In this document: positions 26,604-36,393 of the stretch, piece by piece
Numbering within the stretch: position 1 is the first letter of the stretch
Layout: the number at the start of each line of letters is the position of its first letter
Assembly (NCBI GenBank): GCA_965237485.1
Contig: CBDEFQ010000009.1
Span: forward strand, 930,001 to 994,000
Source: JAAELZ01 sp965237485
Lineage (GTDB): Bacteria > Pseudomonadota > Gammaproteobacteria > Arenicellales > Poriferihabitantaceae
Direction: 5' to 3'
Length of the DNA stretch: 64,000 bases
Program-made: the position numbers and the translations under genes
Notes under the pieces: generated by a model
Seen by the model: the letters and a program-made list of their open reading frames with translations, nothing else
Told to the model about the DNA's origin: nothing
Database searches by the model: none

Positions 26604-27451
26604 CTAATCCTGAACACAATCCAACAAACCATCAAACCACCCCCAATTGGATTGCGCCAATTTATTCACTACCAAATAAGCATTGCGGGAGAACTCGGGC
26701 GCGCCCTCGACCAAATGTAAATCACCTTTCGCCAATTCTGCCTGAATGAGGTGAATAGGCAAATAACCTGAGCCACCCTGTTTGAGCAGTAACTCTTTGG
26801 CCCAAACAGACGAACTGATTGTTTTAAGCGGCGAATCACCGTCCGGGTAGGCGGCGGCGTGGTCTTTACGAAATGTTTCACCCCCATCTACGTAGACGTA
26901 ATCTGGGTCCCAGCGCATCAGCGATCGTTTAACCTTGGAAACTAATACGCGACGCTCAGTGAATAACAAATGCTCTCGGCGGTCATCATTTAGCACGGGC
27001 GAGTAATACAGCGCGGCGTCTATCAACCCGCTGGTCAGCCATCGCTCCAACTCCTTGTGATCAGCTGACCAAGCTGAAACAGCTATTTCTTCTAACTCAC
27101 TTACTCGCTGTACTAAACTATCACCATAAACAGGCCATAAATCCGGATGGCAGCCGAAGTTAAACACCGAACTAACAGAAGGAGAAAGTGCCGTTTCTTG
27201 TTGAGCCTGACGCCTGACGCCTGACGCCAGACGTCAACCATCAATTGTGCGTAACGGTGAAAGCGAAAACCCGCTGAAGTAAATTCAGCGCCCGATTTTT
27301 ACGATGAAACAGTACTTGGCCCATTTCTTCTTCTAAGGCATTTAATCTTGCGGTTACCGTGGACTGTGTAACATTGAGATGCCTGTGCCACTCTATTGAG
27401 CTGCCCTGTTTCTGCGATCGCTAAAAATGTTTTGACAGAGGATAAATTCAT
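26604..27451 (-). pseudogene. LysR-family regulator with multiple frameshifts
   Basis: The start at 27451 reads MNLSSVKTFLAIAETGQLNRVAQAS, a normal LysR helix-turn-helix, then loses frame (about 5 bp missing before NVTQSTVTAR). A second single-base loss precedes TSAGFRFHRYAQLMVDVW. A third lesion is a 7-bp repeat, CGTCAGG on the coding strand, present three times (27206-27226 on plus), adding 14 bp. The rest, 27167-26604, is a clean substrate-binding domain beginning near FNFGCHPDLWPVYG. It is divergent from the LLM monooxygenase gene and would have been its regulator. Confidence 0.8.
27206..27226. repeat. 7-bp tandem repeat CCTGACG x3 in LysR pseudogene
   Basis: One unit restores the LysR frame (VWRQAQQE), so two extra units cause the shift. 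Slippage could change the copy number, but two other lesions remain in the gene. Confidence 0.85.
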
Positions 27452-27557
27452 TGCTCAAAAATATTCAACATTATCGAACATAATGAGCAATATTATTCGT
27501 TTGTCAACTTTTATTAAGTGCTGCAAACTAAGCGTCTCAACGTAACTAGTAAACCCC

Positions 27558-28595
27558 ATGTTATTCAGCATCCAGCTATCTGCTTATTACCCTGATCGTC
27601 ATTATGGCGGTGATCGTGTCTACCAAGATATGCTCGAACAAGCCGTATTAGCAGACAAACTAGGTTACGACGCCGTTTCAATTACTGAGCACCATCTCAT
27701 CAATATACTGATGATGCCTGCGCCGTTGCAGTTTGCAGTCAAAATTGCTAGTGAGACTAAACGGGTTAAAATCATTACTAGTGTGGCGGTGTTGCCGATT
27801 CATGATATGCGGGTGTACGCTGGCGAAGTGGTGTGCGCTGATATATTTACTGATCACCGTCTAATGTTGGGAGTTGGCCGCGGCGCTTTTGGATTTGAGA
27901 TGGACCGGCTTGGCGTGCCCTTGGCAGATAGCCGCGAAAAATTTGATGAATCTTTAGAGGTATTGCAAGCATTGCTAAACGAAGAAGAAGTGTCTTGGGA
28001 TGGTAAATATTATAAATTTGATTCGCTCACCATCATGCCAAGACCAGTTAAACCTCTACCCATTATGATGGGAGTTTTGGTGCCAGAAGCTATTTATCAT
28101 TGCACTCGCCGTGGGTTTCATATCCAAACCACGCCTTTGTCTGGCAGCAATCAACATATGCTTGACCAAGTGGATGCTTTCAATCGCGGAAAACAAGAAT
28201 TGGGCGGCGCGGGCAAACATTTAACCCTATCGCTTTCCCGTTTATGTTTTGTTTCTAACTCTACGTCTGACCGCAATAAGAAAATCCAAATGGCCCATGA
28301 TTACTATGGCCGTTTTGATAATGTGTTCACTGGCCCAGGGATCGTTAAAAACGGGGTTATAAAGCCACTACCTAGAGAAATGACGCTTGATCAAACCGCA
28401 GAAAACTTAACCATCTGTACCACCAACGAAATGATTGATAAGCTCGGAATGTATAGTGATGCGGGAGTAAACAGATTTATCATGAATGTCAATTTCGGGG
28501 TAAGTCAAACAGAGACTCTAGAATCACTACAAATTTTTGCCGAAGAAGTCATGCCTCACTTTGCTAGCCTGTCACAAAAACAAAGCGCCGCTTAA
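27558..28595 (+). CDS. Flavin-dependent LLM-class (luciferase-like) monooxygenase
   Basis: 345 residues of the bacterial-luciferase TIM-barrel family, using reduced FMN from a partner reductase. Landmarks are LGYDAVSITEHH (about 34-45), KIITSVAVLPIHDMRVYAGEV, MLGVGRGAFGFEMDRLGV (about 95-112), REKFDESLEVLQALL, and the C-terminal GVNRFIMNVNFG. The substrate is unknown. The ATG at 27558 has a weak ribosome site. A hydrolase begins 2 bp after its stop, and a BenE transporter lies downstream, suggesting breakdown of an aromatic or ester-like compound. The divergent LysR gene is broken, so regulation may be lost. Confidence 0.87.
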   Translation: MLFSIQLSAYYPDRHYGGDRVYQDMLEQAVLADKLGYDAVSITEHHLINILMMPAPLQFAVKIASETKRVKIITSVAVLPIHDMRVYAGEVVCADIFTDHRLMLGVGRGAFGFEMDRLGVPLADSREKFDESLEVLQALLNEEEVSWDGKYYKFDSLTIMPRPVKPLPIMMGVLVPEAIYHCTRRGFHIQTTPLSGSNQHMLDQVDAFNRGKQELGGAGKHLTLSLSRLCFVSNSTSDRNKKIQMAHDYYGRFDNVFTGPGIVKNGVIKPLPREMTLDQTAENLTICTTNEMIDKLGMYSDAGVNRFIMNVNFGVSQTETLESLQIFAEEVMPHFASLSQKQSAA

Positions 28596-28596
28596 C

Positions 28597-29370
28597 ATGT
28601 CTTCAGTAGAGTGTGCCTACACCGTAAGTGGCCAAGGCCCCGCCCTATATATGGTACATGGCATTGGCTCGCGAAAAACCACTTGGGATGGCTTAGTACC
28701 CGAACTAGAAAAGCATTTTACCTGCGTACGCTATGATTTGCGCGGCCACGGGGAAAGCCCGATTCCTGCAACCCCGTATAGCTTAGACCAACTCGTTGAA
28801 GACCTAGAAGCCCTGCGCGTTAAGCTAGGGCACGAGAAAATCCATGTTATCGGCCACTCTTTGGGCGGGATGATTGGCCCCGCTTATGCCAGAGCGCACC
28901 CTGAAAAAATGTTGAGCGTTGGCTTGCTCAGCACCGCAGCAGCTCGAACAAAAGACGACCGTGACAAACTACAGGCTGTATATCAAAACATGCTCAACAA
29001 AGGGGTAATGAAAGCATTAAGCACACTGGTGGCGAGGTGGTATACTGATGAGTTTGTTGAAGCACGGCCCGACCTCATTGAAGCGCGTTTACAGCAAGTG
29101 AAAGACACGCCAGAAAACGTCTTTCTTAGTGTGTTTGATATTTACGCCACCACTGAAATGGCGCCATGGTTACACGAAATAGATTGCCGGTGCTTGGTAC
29201 TAACGGGCGAACTAGATGGTGGTTGCAACCCGCGTCTAAACGCGTTTATCCACTCGCAACTGCCTAAGTCAGAGTTGGTAATTCTAGACAACATCAAACA
29301 CTCGATTTTGATAGAGGGCCCTGAACGAGTATTACCCCACTTAAAATCCTTTCTAATCGGCCAAAACTAA
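28597..29370 (+). CDS. Alpha/beta-fold hydrolase
   Basis: 257 residues from ATG 28597, one base after the monooxygenase stop; an upstream in-frame extension would overlap that gene. Classic alpha/beta hydrolase: oxyanion part MVHGIGSRKTTW (about 18-29), LRGHGESP, nucleophile elbow IGHSLGGM (Ser near residue 90), Asp in GELDGGCNP, and His in NIKHSILIEGPE. Similar to 3-oxoadipate enol-lactonase (PcaD) and related esterases. Tight coupling with the monooxygenase suggests it acts on that product, for example an ester from Baeyer-Villiger-type oxidation (inference). Confidence 0.88.
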   Translation: MSSVECAYTVSGQGPALYMVHGIGSRKTTWDGLVPELEKHFTCVRYDLRGHGESPIPATPYSLDQLVEDLEALRVKLGHEKIHVIGHSLGGMIGPAYARAHPEKMLSVGLLSTAAARTKDDRDKLQAVYQNMLNKGVMKALSTLVARWYTDEFVEARPDLIEARLQQVKDTPENVFLSVFDIYATTEMAPWLHEIDCRCLVLTGELDGGCNPRLNAFIHSQLPKSELVILDNIKHSILIEGPERVLPHLKSFLIGQN

Positions 29371-29404
29371 TAACTTTGTTTACAAAACTTGCGTAAAATT
29401 AGGT

Positions 29405-29431
29405 ATCCTTAAGAGTCCAAACCTTAAGGAT
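29405..29431. terminator. Weak hairpin between hydrolase and BenE genes
   Basis: Inverted repeat ATCCTTAAG/CTTAAGGAT with a 9-base loop, followed by TTAACACTTT. The AT-rich stem is weak and may be only partly terminating. Confidence 0.4.
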
Positions 29432-29448
29432 TTAACACTTTCCACCGA

Positions 29449-30609
29449 ATGAGCAAGCCCCCGGTTTCTGCCATTACAGCAGGTTTTATAGCTGTTTTAG
29501 TTGGTTATACCTCATCTGCTGCCATCGTATTTCAAGCGGCATCTAGCGCGGGCGCAAACCAAGCTCTTATTGCCTCTTGGATGTTTGCGTTAGGCATTGC
29601 CATGGGCGTCACCACTCTAGGTATATCGTTTTATTACAAAGCGCCTGTATTAACTGCATGGTCCACACCAGGCGCTGCGGTTCTAGCTACTTCGCTCAGT
29701 GGCTTTACTCTTGGGGAGGCTACTGGCGCATTTATTATTTCGGCATTGCTGATTACGCTGTTCGGTATCACCAAATGGTTTGAGAAGTTAATGGATAGAA
29801 TCCCTTTTGGCATTGCGGCTGCTTTGTTAGCTGGGGTATTAGCTCGTTTCGGTCTTGATCTATTTACTTCGATGCAAAGTAGTTGGCAATTGGTGTTACC
29901 TATGTTTTTGGCTTATTTAGTGCTTAAACTGTTCGCCAAAATTTATGCAGTACCGTTGGTGTTCTTATTCGGCGTCCTGCTTGCGAGTTTATTGGGGCTT
30001 ACAGATTTCAGCGCAGTGGTAACATCGCCCGCAAAACTCATTTGGACGACGCCTCAATTCACGCTCGCCAGTATCTTAAGCATTGGCATTCCCTTGTTTG
30101 TAGTAACCATGACTTCGCAAAATATCCCGGGAGTCGCTGTCCTCAGAAGCAATGGTTATAACACGCCTATCTCTCCCGTGATTACCGCTACTGGCGTTAC
30201 CACTTTGGTGTTAGCCCCATTTGGAGGTTTTGCTGTTAACTATGCAGCCATTACAGCTGCAATTTGCGCTGGAGAAAGTTCGCACCCAGACAAAGCCAAG
30301 CGTTACTACGCCACCCTCACTGCGGGGGTGTTGTATTTGCTAACGGGTTTATTTGCCGCCACGTTCGCGAGTTTATTTTTTGCCTTCCCTAAAACCCTAG
30401 TATTGGCGATTGCTGGTATTGCTCTGCTACCCACTATTGCCAACAGCCTGCACCAAGCGACCGATCAACAGAGCTTAAGAGAGCCGGCTTTGATCACTTT
30501 TCTAGTGACTCTTTCTGGCATGGAACTGTCTTCTATTGGCTCTGCATTTTGGGGCGTAGTGCTCGGATTTCTGAGTAGTTTTATCTTGAACGCCCGAAGA
30601 AGCGACTAG
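29449..30609 (+). CDS. benE: BenE-family transporter (benzoate:proton symporter type)
   Basis: 386 residues, inner membrane, 11-12 hydrophobic segments. It follows BenE: SAITAGFIAVLVGYTSSAAIVFQAA at the start, YYKAPVLTAWSTPGAAVLA (about 63-81), VVTMTSQNIPGVAVLRSNGY (about 222-241), and FGGFAVNYAAITAAICAG in the second half. Family members import benzoate or related aromatic acids. The preceding monooxygenase and hydrolase could act on the imported compound. The stop is 2 bp before the GTG start of recQ, so the two may be translated together. Confidence 0.88.
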   Translation: MSKPPVSAITAGFIAVLVGYTSSAAIVFQAASSAGANQALIASWMFALGIAMGVTTLGISFYYKAPVLTAWSTPGAAVLATSLSGFTLGEATGAFIISALLITLFGITKWFEKLMDRIPFGIAAALLAGVLARFGLDLFTSMQSSWQLVLPMFLAYLVLKLFAKIYAVPLVFLFGVLLASLLGLTDFSAVVTSPAKLIWTTPQFTLASILSIGIPLFVVTMTSQNIPGVAVLRSNGYNTPISPVITATGVTTLVLAPFGGFAVNYAAITAAICAGESSHPDKAKRYYATLTAGVLYLLTGLFAATFASLFFAFPKTLVLAIAGIALLPTIANSLHQATDQQSLREPALITFLVTLSGMELSSIGSAFWGVVLGFLSSFILNARRSD

Positions 30610-30611
30610 TC

Positions 30612-32405
30612 GTGGGCCAAAGCGCAATAGACATTCTCAAACAAACTTACGGTTACGATAGCTTTCGTGACGAACAAGAAACGATCATTAACACCGTAGT
30701 CAACGGCAACGATGCTTTAGTGTTAATGCCCACTGGCGGCGGGAAATCACTATGCTATCAAATTCCTGCACTATTACGTGATGGCATGGGTGTTGTGGTG
30801 TCACCGCTGATTGCGCTTATGCAAGATCAAGTCTCAGCACTGCAACAACTAGGCATCAAGGCGGCTTTTTTAAATTCCACCTTAAGTGAAGTACAAAAGC
30901 GCGAAGTTGCAGCACAAATGCACGCTGGCGAGCTTGATATTCTTTACCTCGCACCAGAACGCATATCAAAAAGTGGCTCACTAGAATGGTTGGCTCAATT
31001 CCCTATTTCCGTTATCGCCATCGATGAGGCTCATTGTGTTTCGCAGTGGGGTCACGATTTTCGCCAAGACTATCTAACGCTTAATCGCTTCAAGCAGGCG
31101 TTTCCAACCGTGCCACGTGTCGCCTTGACCGCCACTGCGACGCCGCGATCTCGCGAAGATATCGTTCATAATCTTGAGCTGTCCAACCCAACGCGTTTTA
31201 TTAGCAGTTTTGACCGCAGCAATATTCTTTATAGTGTTGCCTCGAAAACTGAGCCCAAGGCCCAACTTTTACAATTTTTAGAGCGGCATAAAAATGCTAG
31301 CGGCATTGTTTACTGTCTATCTCGAAAAAGCGTTAATAGCACGGCATTGTGGTTACGAGATAAAGGTTTAAAAGCCTTGCCTTATCACGCAGGCTTAGAC
31401 GCAAAAACGCGCGCAAATCATCAAGCACGGTTTCTGCGTGAAGAGGCTGTAGTGATGGTTGCGACCGTCGCATTTGGTATGGGCATAGACAAACCCGACG
31501 TGCGCTTTGTGGCGCATTTAGATTTACCCAGCAGCATCGAAGCCTATTATCAAGAAACAGGCCGAGCTGGGCGCGATGGCTTGCCCGCTGAGGCATGGAT
31601 GGTTTACGGCTTAAACGACGTGGTGCAGCGCAGCCAAATGGTGGCTAAATCCAATGCCGCTGAGCAACATAAAAACAATGAACGTGCAAAGCTCGATGCT
31701 TTATTAGGCTGGTGCGAAACCACGGATTGCCGCCGGCAATCGTTGCTGAGTTATTTTGGCGAAACCTTGGCCGCACCATGCGGCAACTGCGACACCTGCC
31801 AGAACTCACCGAAAACTTGGAACGCCACCACATCCGCACAAAAGCTACTATCATGCGTTTATCGATCAGGCCAACGTTTTGGTGCAGTGCATATTATCGA
31901 TGTTTTGCAAGGCAAAGATACCGCCAAAATCCGCCAACATAAACATCAAGATTTAAGCACTTATGGCATAGGCAACGACTTGATTACCGCACAGTGGCGG
32001 TCAATTGTGCGTCAATTAATTGTGCGTGGTTTCTTGATCTCTGATGCTGAGAAATACAGTGCCCTGGTATTAACAGACACCTCACGCAGCTTATTAAAGG
32101 GCGATATTCAGGTGCACTTGCGCGAGGATGTAAAAGACCCAAAACCCACTAAAGTGAGCCGGTCTAAGATACGTATCAATAATGAAGACCGGGCCTTGTG
32201 GGACGCCCTGAGAACCTGCCGCAAGACATTGGCGGACGCGCATTCGATTGCACCATATATGGTATTTCACGATTCAACCCTACTAGAAATTCTGGAGGAG
32301 CAGCCAATTAGCGAAGCTGAATTCTTACAAATCAGCGGCGTTGGCGAAAGCAAGCTTGAGAAATTTGGCGAAGCGTTTATGGATGTGGTACGGGAGAATA
32401 GTTAA
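30612..32405 (+). CDS. recQ: ATP-dependent DNA helicase RecQ
   Basis: 597 residues, 3'-5' superfamily 2 helicase for recombination and fork repair. The Walker A is PTGGGKS (40-46), the Walker B DEAHC (138-142), followed by the aromatic loop SQWGHDFRQDY. Helicase motif VI is QETGRAGRDG. Zinc and winged-helix RQC regions follow, with CRRQSLLSYFGE and CGNCDTC, and a C-terminal HRDC domain (ALWDALRTCRKTLADAHSIAPYMVF). Start GTG at 30612, just after benE; normal length for RecQ. Intact. Confidence 0.95.
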   Translation: MGQSAIDILKQTYGYDSFRDEQETIINTVVNGNDALVLMPTGGGKSLCYQIPALLRDGMGVVVSPLIALMQDQVSALQQLGIKAAFLNSTLSEVQKREVAAQMHAGELDILYLAPERISKSGSLEWLAQFPISVIAIDEAHCVSQWGHDFRQDYLTLNRFKQAFPTVPRVALTATATPRSREDIVHNLELSNPTRFISSFDRSNILYSVASKTEPKAQLLQFLERHKNASGIVYCLSRKSVNSTALWLRDKGLKALPYHAGLDAKTRANHQARFLREEAVVMVATVAFGMGIDKPDVRFVAHLDLPSSIEAYYQETGRAGRDGLPAEAWMVYGLNDVVQRSQMVAKSNAAEQHKNNERAKLDALLGWCETTDCRRQSLLSYFGETLAAPCGNCDTCQNSPKTWNATTSAQKLLSCVYRSGQRFGAVHIIDVLQGKDTAKIRQHKHQDLSTYGIGNDLITAQWRSIVRQLIVRGFLISDAEKYSALVLTDTSRSLLKGDIQVHLREDVKDPKPTKVSRSKIRINNEDRALWDALRTCRKTLADAHSIAPYMVFHDSTLLEILEEQPISEAEFLQISGVGESKLEKFGEAFMDVVRENS

Positions 32406-32729
32406 ATAGAGGGTGGATTGCTATTTCTAAATGTGCCTACATACTCAGACTGAGTGAAAACTCTGAATTAAAAATGTTGGTGGGAATTAGTAGCTCCATG
32501 TCAGCTAGTATCCCTACTTAAGTGGGGCATCATTTGCATATTTTGATTTAATATCGGGCTGATATGCAGTGCTGTCCCAATAGCGTTTTGAAAGTTTGAG
32601 TTTTCACACAGCCTCTACTCGTTACAGTCATAGACCCATTTATTAAAATAGCGAGTCAGATAAGAAAAGTCGACATTCAAATAAGTTTAAATAATTAGGG
32701 TTCAGCTACACCAATAGAGCAGAGGTATC
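32406..32729. other. Gap without a visible gene
   Basis: 324 bp between convergent recQ and a hydrolase. No reading frame, repeat or clear terminator with a T-run stands out. Confidence 0.5.
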
Positions 32730-33684
32730 TCAGTCTAACGTAGCTTTACATTTTTCAAACGCAGTCTGGAAAAACCCCACTACCTCTTTCCCGAATTTAT
32801 CGTGAAACTCTGCGCGATTAAATCCTTCGGTATCGTTTGCAATATCTGGATATCTAGCGGCTATTGACTCAGGAAAAGGAGAAATGAAAGAGTAGTGATG
32901 CGCACCTGCTATCATCTTTAGCTTTGGGGTAGGAAAGTCAGAGCGATTCTTTAAAATCTCTACTACACGAGTAACGTGATATTTGGAACTAAGTACATTT
33001 TCATTTTCCGGTCGATAGAAAAGAATATTTGTAGGCGGCATAGATTGAATTGCTGAATCGGGAAATGGTACCGCGACAGGGTCAGCAATAATTCCTGCAC
33101 ATATTCGCTGATCCGTTAAATTAGCGGGGAAGTCTGAATACTCATTGATATCGACAGTACCATCATAATTACAAAAAGGATCATCGTCCTTATGTAAGGC
33201 GCAGTGCTCTATAACATGAGACAAACTCGGTTTTGCCCCCAAAATGGCTAATGCCGTATAGCCTCCTAAGGAAAAGCCAAAAATACCAATCTTTTGTTTG
33301 TCGACGCTTTTGCCCCAAGTTTCATCGTTAATGAAAAATTCGAGTACGGACGTAATCTGTTTTGGGCGACCTTCCCAAACTATTCGCTTTCCTGCACCAT
33401 TATAATTCTGGTAATTGTCTCTGGGATGCCTAGGTGCAGCGACAATATATCCAGCCTTTGCTAAAGCGATGGCAATGTCTCGATGCCCCAGATCAGATCC
33501 CCTTGTGCCGTGAGATATTACAACCAGCCCAAATTGACCTTTAGAAAGTGATGCGTCTTTTGTTCCTGGGAACTCGAATGGCCCTAATTCGACAATCTCG
33601 TTTTTCTGACCACTAGGATACCAAATTGAGACCAGCATACTGCCTCCCATTGGATCATCTATTGTTATACGGCTGAATCCAACT
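32730..33684 (-). pseudogene. Dienelactone/PAF-acetylhydrolase-like enzyme, 5' end lost
   Basis: Alpha/beta hydrolase with SHGTRGS (oxyanion region), GFSLGGYT nucleophile elbow, and GAHHYSF with the likely catalytic His. The frame stays open upstream of the ATG at 33650 as VGFSRITIDDPMGG, a pattern that usually follows a signal peptide in this family (DPxRGR...ALWYP). It is cut there by an IS256-A end remnant at 33686. About 318 residues remain; the leader is missing, so export is lost even if the fold is made. Confidence 0.7.
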
Positions 33685-33685
33685 C

Positions 33686-33698
33686 GATACTGTAACTT
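33686..33698. repeat. IS256-A end scar
   Basis: GATACTGTAACTT equals the first 13 bases of the N-terminal end of IS256-A. It is joined on one side to the hydrolase gene and on the other to the rve element (TTCAAAGTGACGG), so a former IS256-A copy and neighbouring DNA were deleted here. Confidence 0.65.
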
Positions 33699-34296
33699 TT
33701 CAAAGTGACGGCGATTGTTCTGGTAGGGTTTAGATCGGCGTAGATTGTATAGATGAGAAACCGAGATAGGTGCCAGGTTGGCATACTCAGTTTGCTCATA
33801 GACAATAGGGCGCGCTCACAGAGTTTCCTAGTGGCATGGCCTGATAACGTACCGTGGAGTTCATCCATATCTGCTAGAAGCTTAATGTCTTGATTGCTAT
33901 AGCGTCTAGCAAAGCCCCTTGTGGCACGATGTCGCCACTGGATTCTACCGTGCTTGAGATAGCTGGCAGCCAGGCGTTTCACTTGCACATAAGAGTAACC
34001 GCTGATGCGTGTGATATAACGCAGCACAAGACCCTTATCGGCTCGACCCAGTTTGCTGTATTTGAAACGCATTAAGGTGCGTTTGATGAAATCATAGCGA
34101 TTGCGTTTACCGTCGATTGCCAGATCGATTTCATCAGTGCCTTGTAGCAACAAGCGTGCCTTATCAAGGGTATCTATATGGTGGTCATTCATAATGGTAT
34201 TCATTCACCATCATGAACAGAAATTAGATTAGTTCGGTATCATTTCCGATTAGAATCAGTCCCTTCGCTCAGTATCATTTCATGTTGGACAAGACT
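33699..34296 (-). mobile_element. rve-type element, N-terminal fragment
   Basis: Ends at 34296 with the AGTCTTGTCCAACATG end (complement). It encodes the N-terminal transposase part MNTIMNDHHIDTLDKARLLLQG... up to about residue 165, with a frame break near 33815 (ALLSMSKLS versus ALVVYEQTE in the fuller copy). The catalytic core is missing. Confidence 0.82.
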
Positions 34297-34564
34297 GGGT
34301 ATCCAAGTGGCTGCCAGCTGCGATCGGAAGTAGGGTGCTATCCCTTCCAGCGCGGTGCGCAAATAAATTACCCATGTCATCAATTAACATCGTGCAACCC
34401 GCGTCAACACACCATTGGGTAAATAGATCACGGCCTTGCTTGTCCTCATCGGTCAACGCCAAGCGGCTAGACCCGCCTTGCCTACCCGGCCCAATTTCTG
34501 CCATCGCCATAATGCTATCCCATAGGCGTTGACCGTTAATTCTTACTGATTTCGTATTGGTCAT
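34297..34564 (-). pseudogene. M20 hydantoinase/carbamoylase-type amidase, N-terminal fragment
   Basis: The first 90 residues or so of a Zn-dependent N-carbamoyl-amino acid/allantoate amidohydrolase: INGQRLWDSIMAMAEIG, SRLALTDEDKQGRDLF, DDMGNLFAHRAGRD and GSHLDTQ, where His and Asp are metal ligands. It then meets the rve element end and takes its tail SCPT. The remaining 300 residues are not in the window. It is divergent from the Rieske oxygenase gene. Confidence 0.83.
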
Positions 34565-34709
34565 TTTAATATTGTCTTTTTAACAATTTTGGCATAAAGC
34601 AACGATCGAGAGAAATAAAGTTTGCAAGTAGATAACAGTGAGCATAAATTCACATTTTAGGAGCTACCAACATAATTGCTCGCGATTCAAACCAATGTGA
34701 AAGCACCCT

Positions 34710-35846
34710 ATGTTACAAGATATTCTCGACCCTAAGCACTACGCATCAGTCAAGCTACCCATTGGGGAGGCTAGCACCCTGCCTGCGTGGTGTTACACTG
34801 ACGAACGCTTCCTGGCAGCTGAAATTGAATTGTTTAAACGTAGTTGGTGTAGTGCTGGCCGCATAGACCGAATTGCAAATTCTGGTAATTATGCGGCATT
34901 GAATATTGCCGGTGTCCCTATCTTTGTAGCGCGTGACATAGAGGGCGAGATCAATGTGTTTGCAAACAGTTGTACCCACCGCGGCACACGCTTATTAGAA
35001 GGTGCAGGTAGTTGCAAGGCCATCCGCTGCCCGTTTCACAGTTGGACATTCGATCTACAAGGAAAGTTGATCGGTGCACCGAACATGCAAGGCGCACTCG
35101 ATTTTGACTCTGCTCAACATAACTTAACCCCGGTAAGATTTGGCGTACGTGACGGTTTTGTCTTCGTCAACATCGATAGCAAAGCGATGGAATTAGATGA
35201 TTGGCTGGGTGATTTTTCTGAGGTACATGCACCGTGGAACCTCAGCGATTTAACCACCTCGCGTTATACCGCATTTGAGGTGAACTTCAATTGGAAGATC
35301 TTTATGGAGACTTTCAACGAGTACTATCACTTATCTACAGTACATCCCAGCTCGATAGATTATTTATATGATAAGCCCGACCCAGCAGATATCGTAATTG
35401 GTGAATACGCTACTCAATTTGGTTCTCACGAGGATACTGGTGGCCTTATTCTCGATGATGAAGACACCTTTCGTGGCTTTCCTGCAATAAAAAGTTTGCA
35501 AGGCCGCGAAACACACGGTACGCGCTACACTTGGGTTTACCCTGGGCTTACCTTCGCCGCCTCAACCGACAGCATGTGGATGTTTGAAGTGACGCCACTG
35601 ACGCCTGATCGCACTTTGGTACGAATGAATATCGCCTTCCCAAACTCAACCCTTGTACGCGATGATTTCGAGCAACACGTTGGACATTATTACCAACGTT
35701 TTAAAGTGGCGTTAGAAGAAGATTTTAGCGTGCAAGAAAAACAACAAGCAGGCTATGCCTCACCATTGGCGAAACAAGGCAGATATTGCGAAGCGTTAGA
35801 GCCTAGTGTCGCTAATTTTGCCCATTGGTTAGTAAGCAACATTTAG
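34710..35846 (+). CDS. Rieske-type aromatic/quaternary-amine oxygenase, alpha subunit
   Basis: 378 residues. N-terminal Rieske [2Fe-2S] domain with C88-x-H90 (SCTHRG) and C107-x2-H110 (CPFHSW). C-terminal catalytic domain with mononuclear iron ligands in NEYYHLSTVH (His207, His212). The layout matches the ring-hydroxylating oxygenase group that also includes choline, carnitine and glycine-betaine monooxygenases (GbcA-like). No reductase gene lies nearby. The divergent broken amidase once shared the promoter region, which might indicate nitrogen-compound breakdown. Start ATG 34710 is supported by the conserved N-terminal length. Confidence 0.88.
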   Translation: MLQDILDPKHYASVKLPIGEASTLPAWCYTDERFLAAEIELFKRSWCSAGRIDRIANSGNYAALNIAGVPIFVARDIEGEINVFANSCTHRGTRLLEGAGSCKAIRCPFHSWTFDLQGKLIGAPNMQGALDFDSAQHNLTPVRFGVRDGFVFVNIDSKAMELDDWLGDFSEVHAPWNLSDLTTSRYTAFEVNFNWKIFMETFNEYYHLSTVHPSSIDYLYDKPDPADIVIGEYATQFGSHEDTGGLILDDEDTFRGFPAIKSLQGRETHGTRYTWVYPGLTFAASTDSMWMFEVTPLTPDRTLVRMNIAFPNSTLVRDDFEQHVGHYYQRFKVALEEDFSVQEKQQAGYASPLAKQGRYCEALEPSVANFAHWLVSNI

Positions 35847-35855
35847 TTATCATCC

Positions 35856-36386
35856 ATGAAATTGGTCATCCTACATGGACCGCCAGCTAGCGGTAAGTTA
35901 ACTATCGCCAATGAGCTGGCTCGGGTTTGGGGCTACCCTGTGATGCACAATCATTTAACCGTAGACTTAGCCCTAACTATCTATCCCGAATTCGGCACCC
36001 CCGATTTCTTTAACTTTGTTGATAGTATTCGCGCAATTTCTATCGGCAGAGCCTGCAAGAATCAACTTAGTGGTTTGATTGTAACCACCTGTTATACCCA
36101 GGCCGATGCGAAAAACGTAAGTGAGTGGACGAAGATAGTACAAGCACAGGGCGGTACGGTTCTACCAATTTATTTAGATGTGCCGAAAGATGTGTTGAAA
36201 AAGCGAGTGTGCGAACCTTCCCGAACGGGTACCAACAAAATTCAAACTATTGAACTGTTAGAAGAAGCACTCGCAGCCCAGCAGTTTGGACGAATTAATT
36301 CCGCTGACACGATATCAGTTTGTTCGGGCAACTTAACTATCCAGAAAAGTGTTAATGAGATACTCAAAACCCAACCTCAACACTAA
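35856..36386 (+). CDS. P-loop nucleoside/shikimate-kinase-like protein
   Basis: 176 residues. The Walker A motif is LHGPPASGKLT (about 6-16) and a lid-like segment EPSRTGTNKI lies near 124-133. The small AAA/kinase-like fold resembles shikimate and gluconate kinases and AAA_18-type ATPases of unknown role. It starts 9 bp after the Rieske gene, so the two may be co-transcribed. An IS256-A copy begins 8 bp after its stop, but the coding region is complete. Confidence 0.75.
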   Translation: MKLVILHGPPASGKLTIANELARVWGYPVMHNHLTVDLALTIYPEFGTPDFFNFVDSIRAISIGRACKNQLSGLIVTTCYTQADAKNVSEWTKIVQAQGGTVLPIYLDVPKDVLKKRVCEPSRTGTNKIQTIELLEEALAAQQFGRINSADTISVCSGNLTIQKSVNEILKTQPQH

Positions 36387-36393
36387 GCGGATG

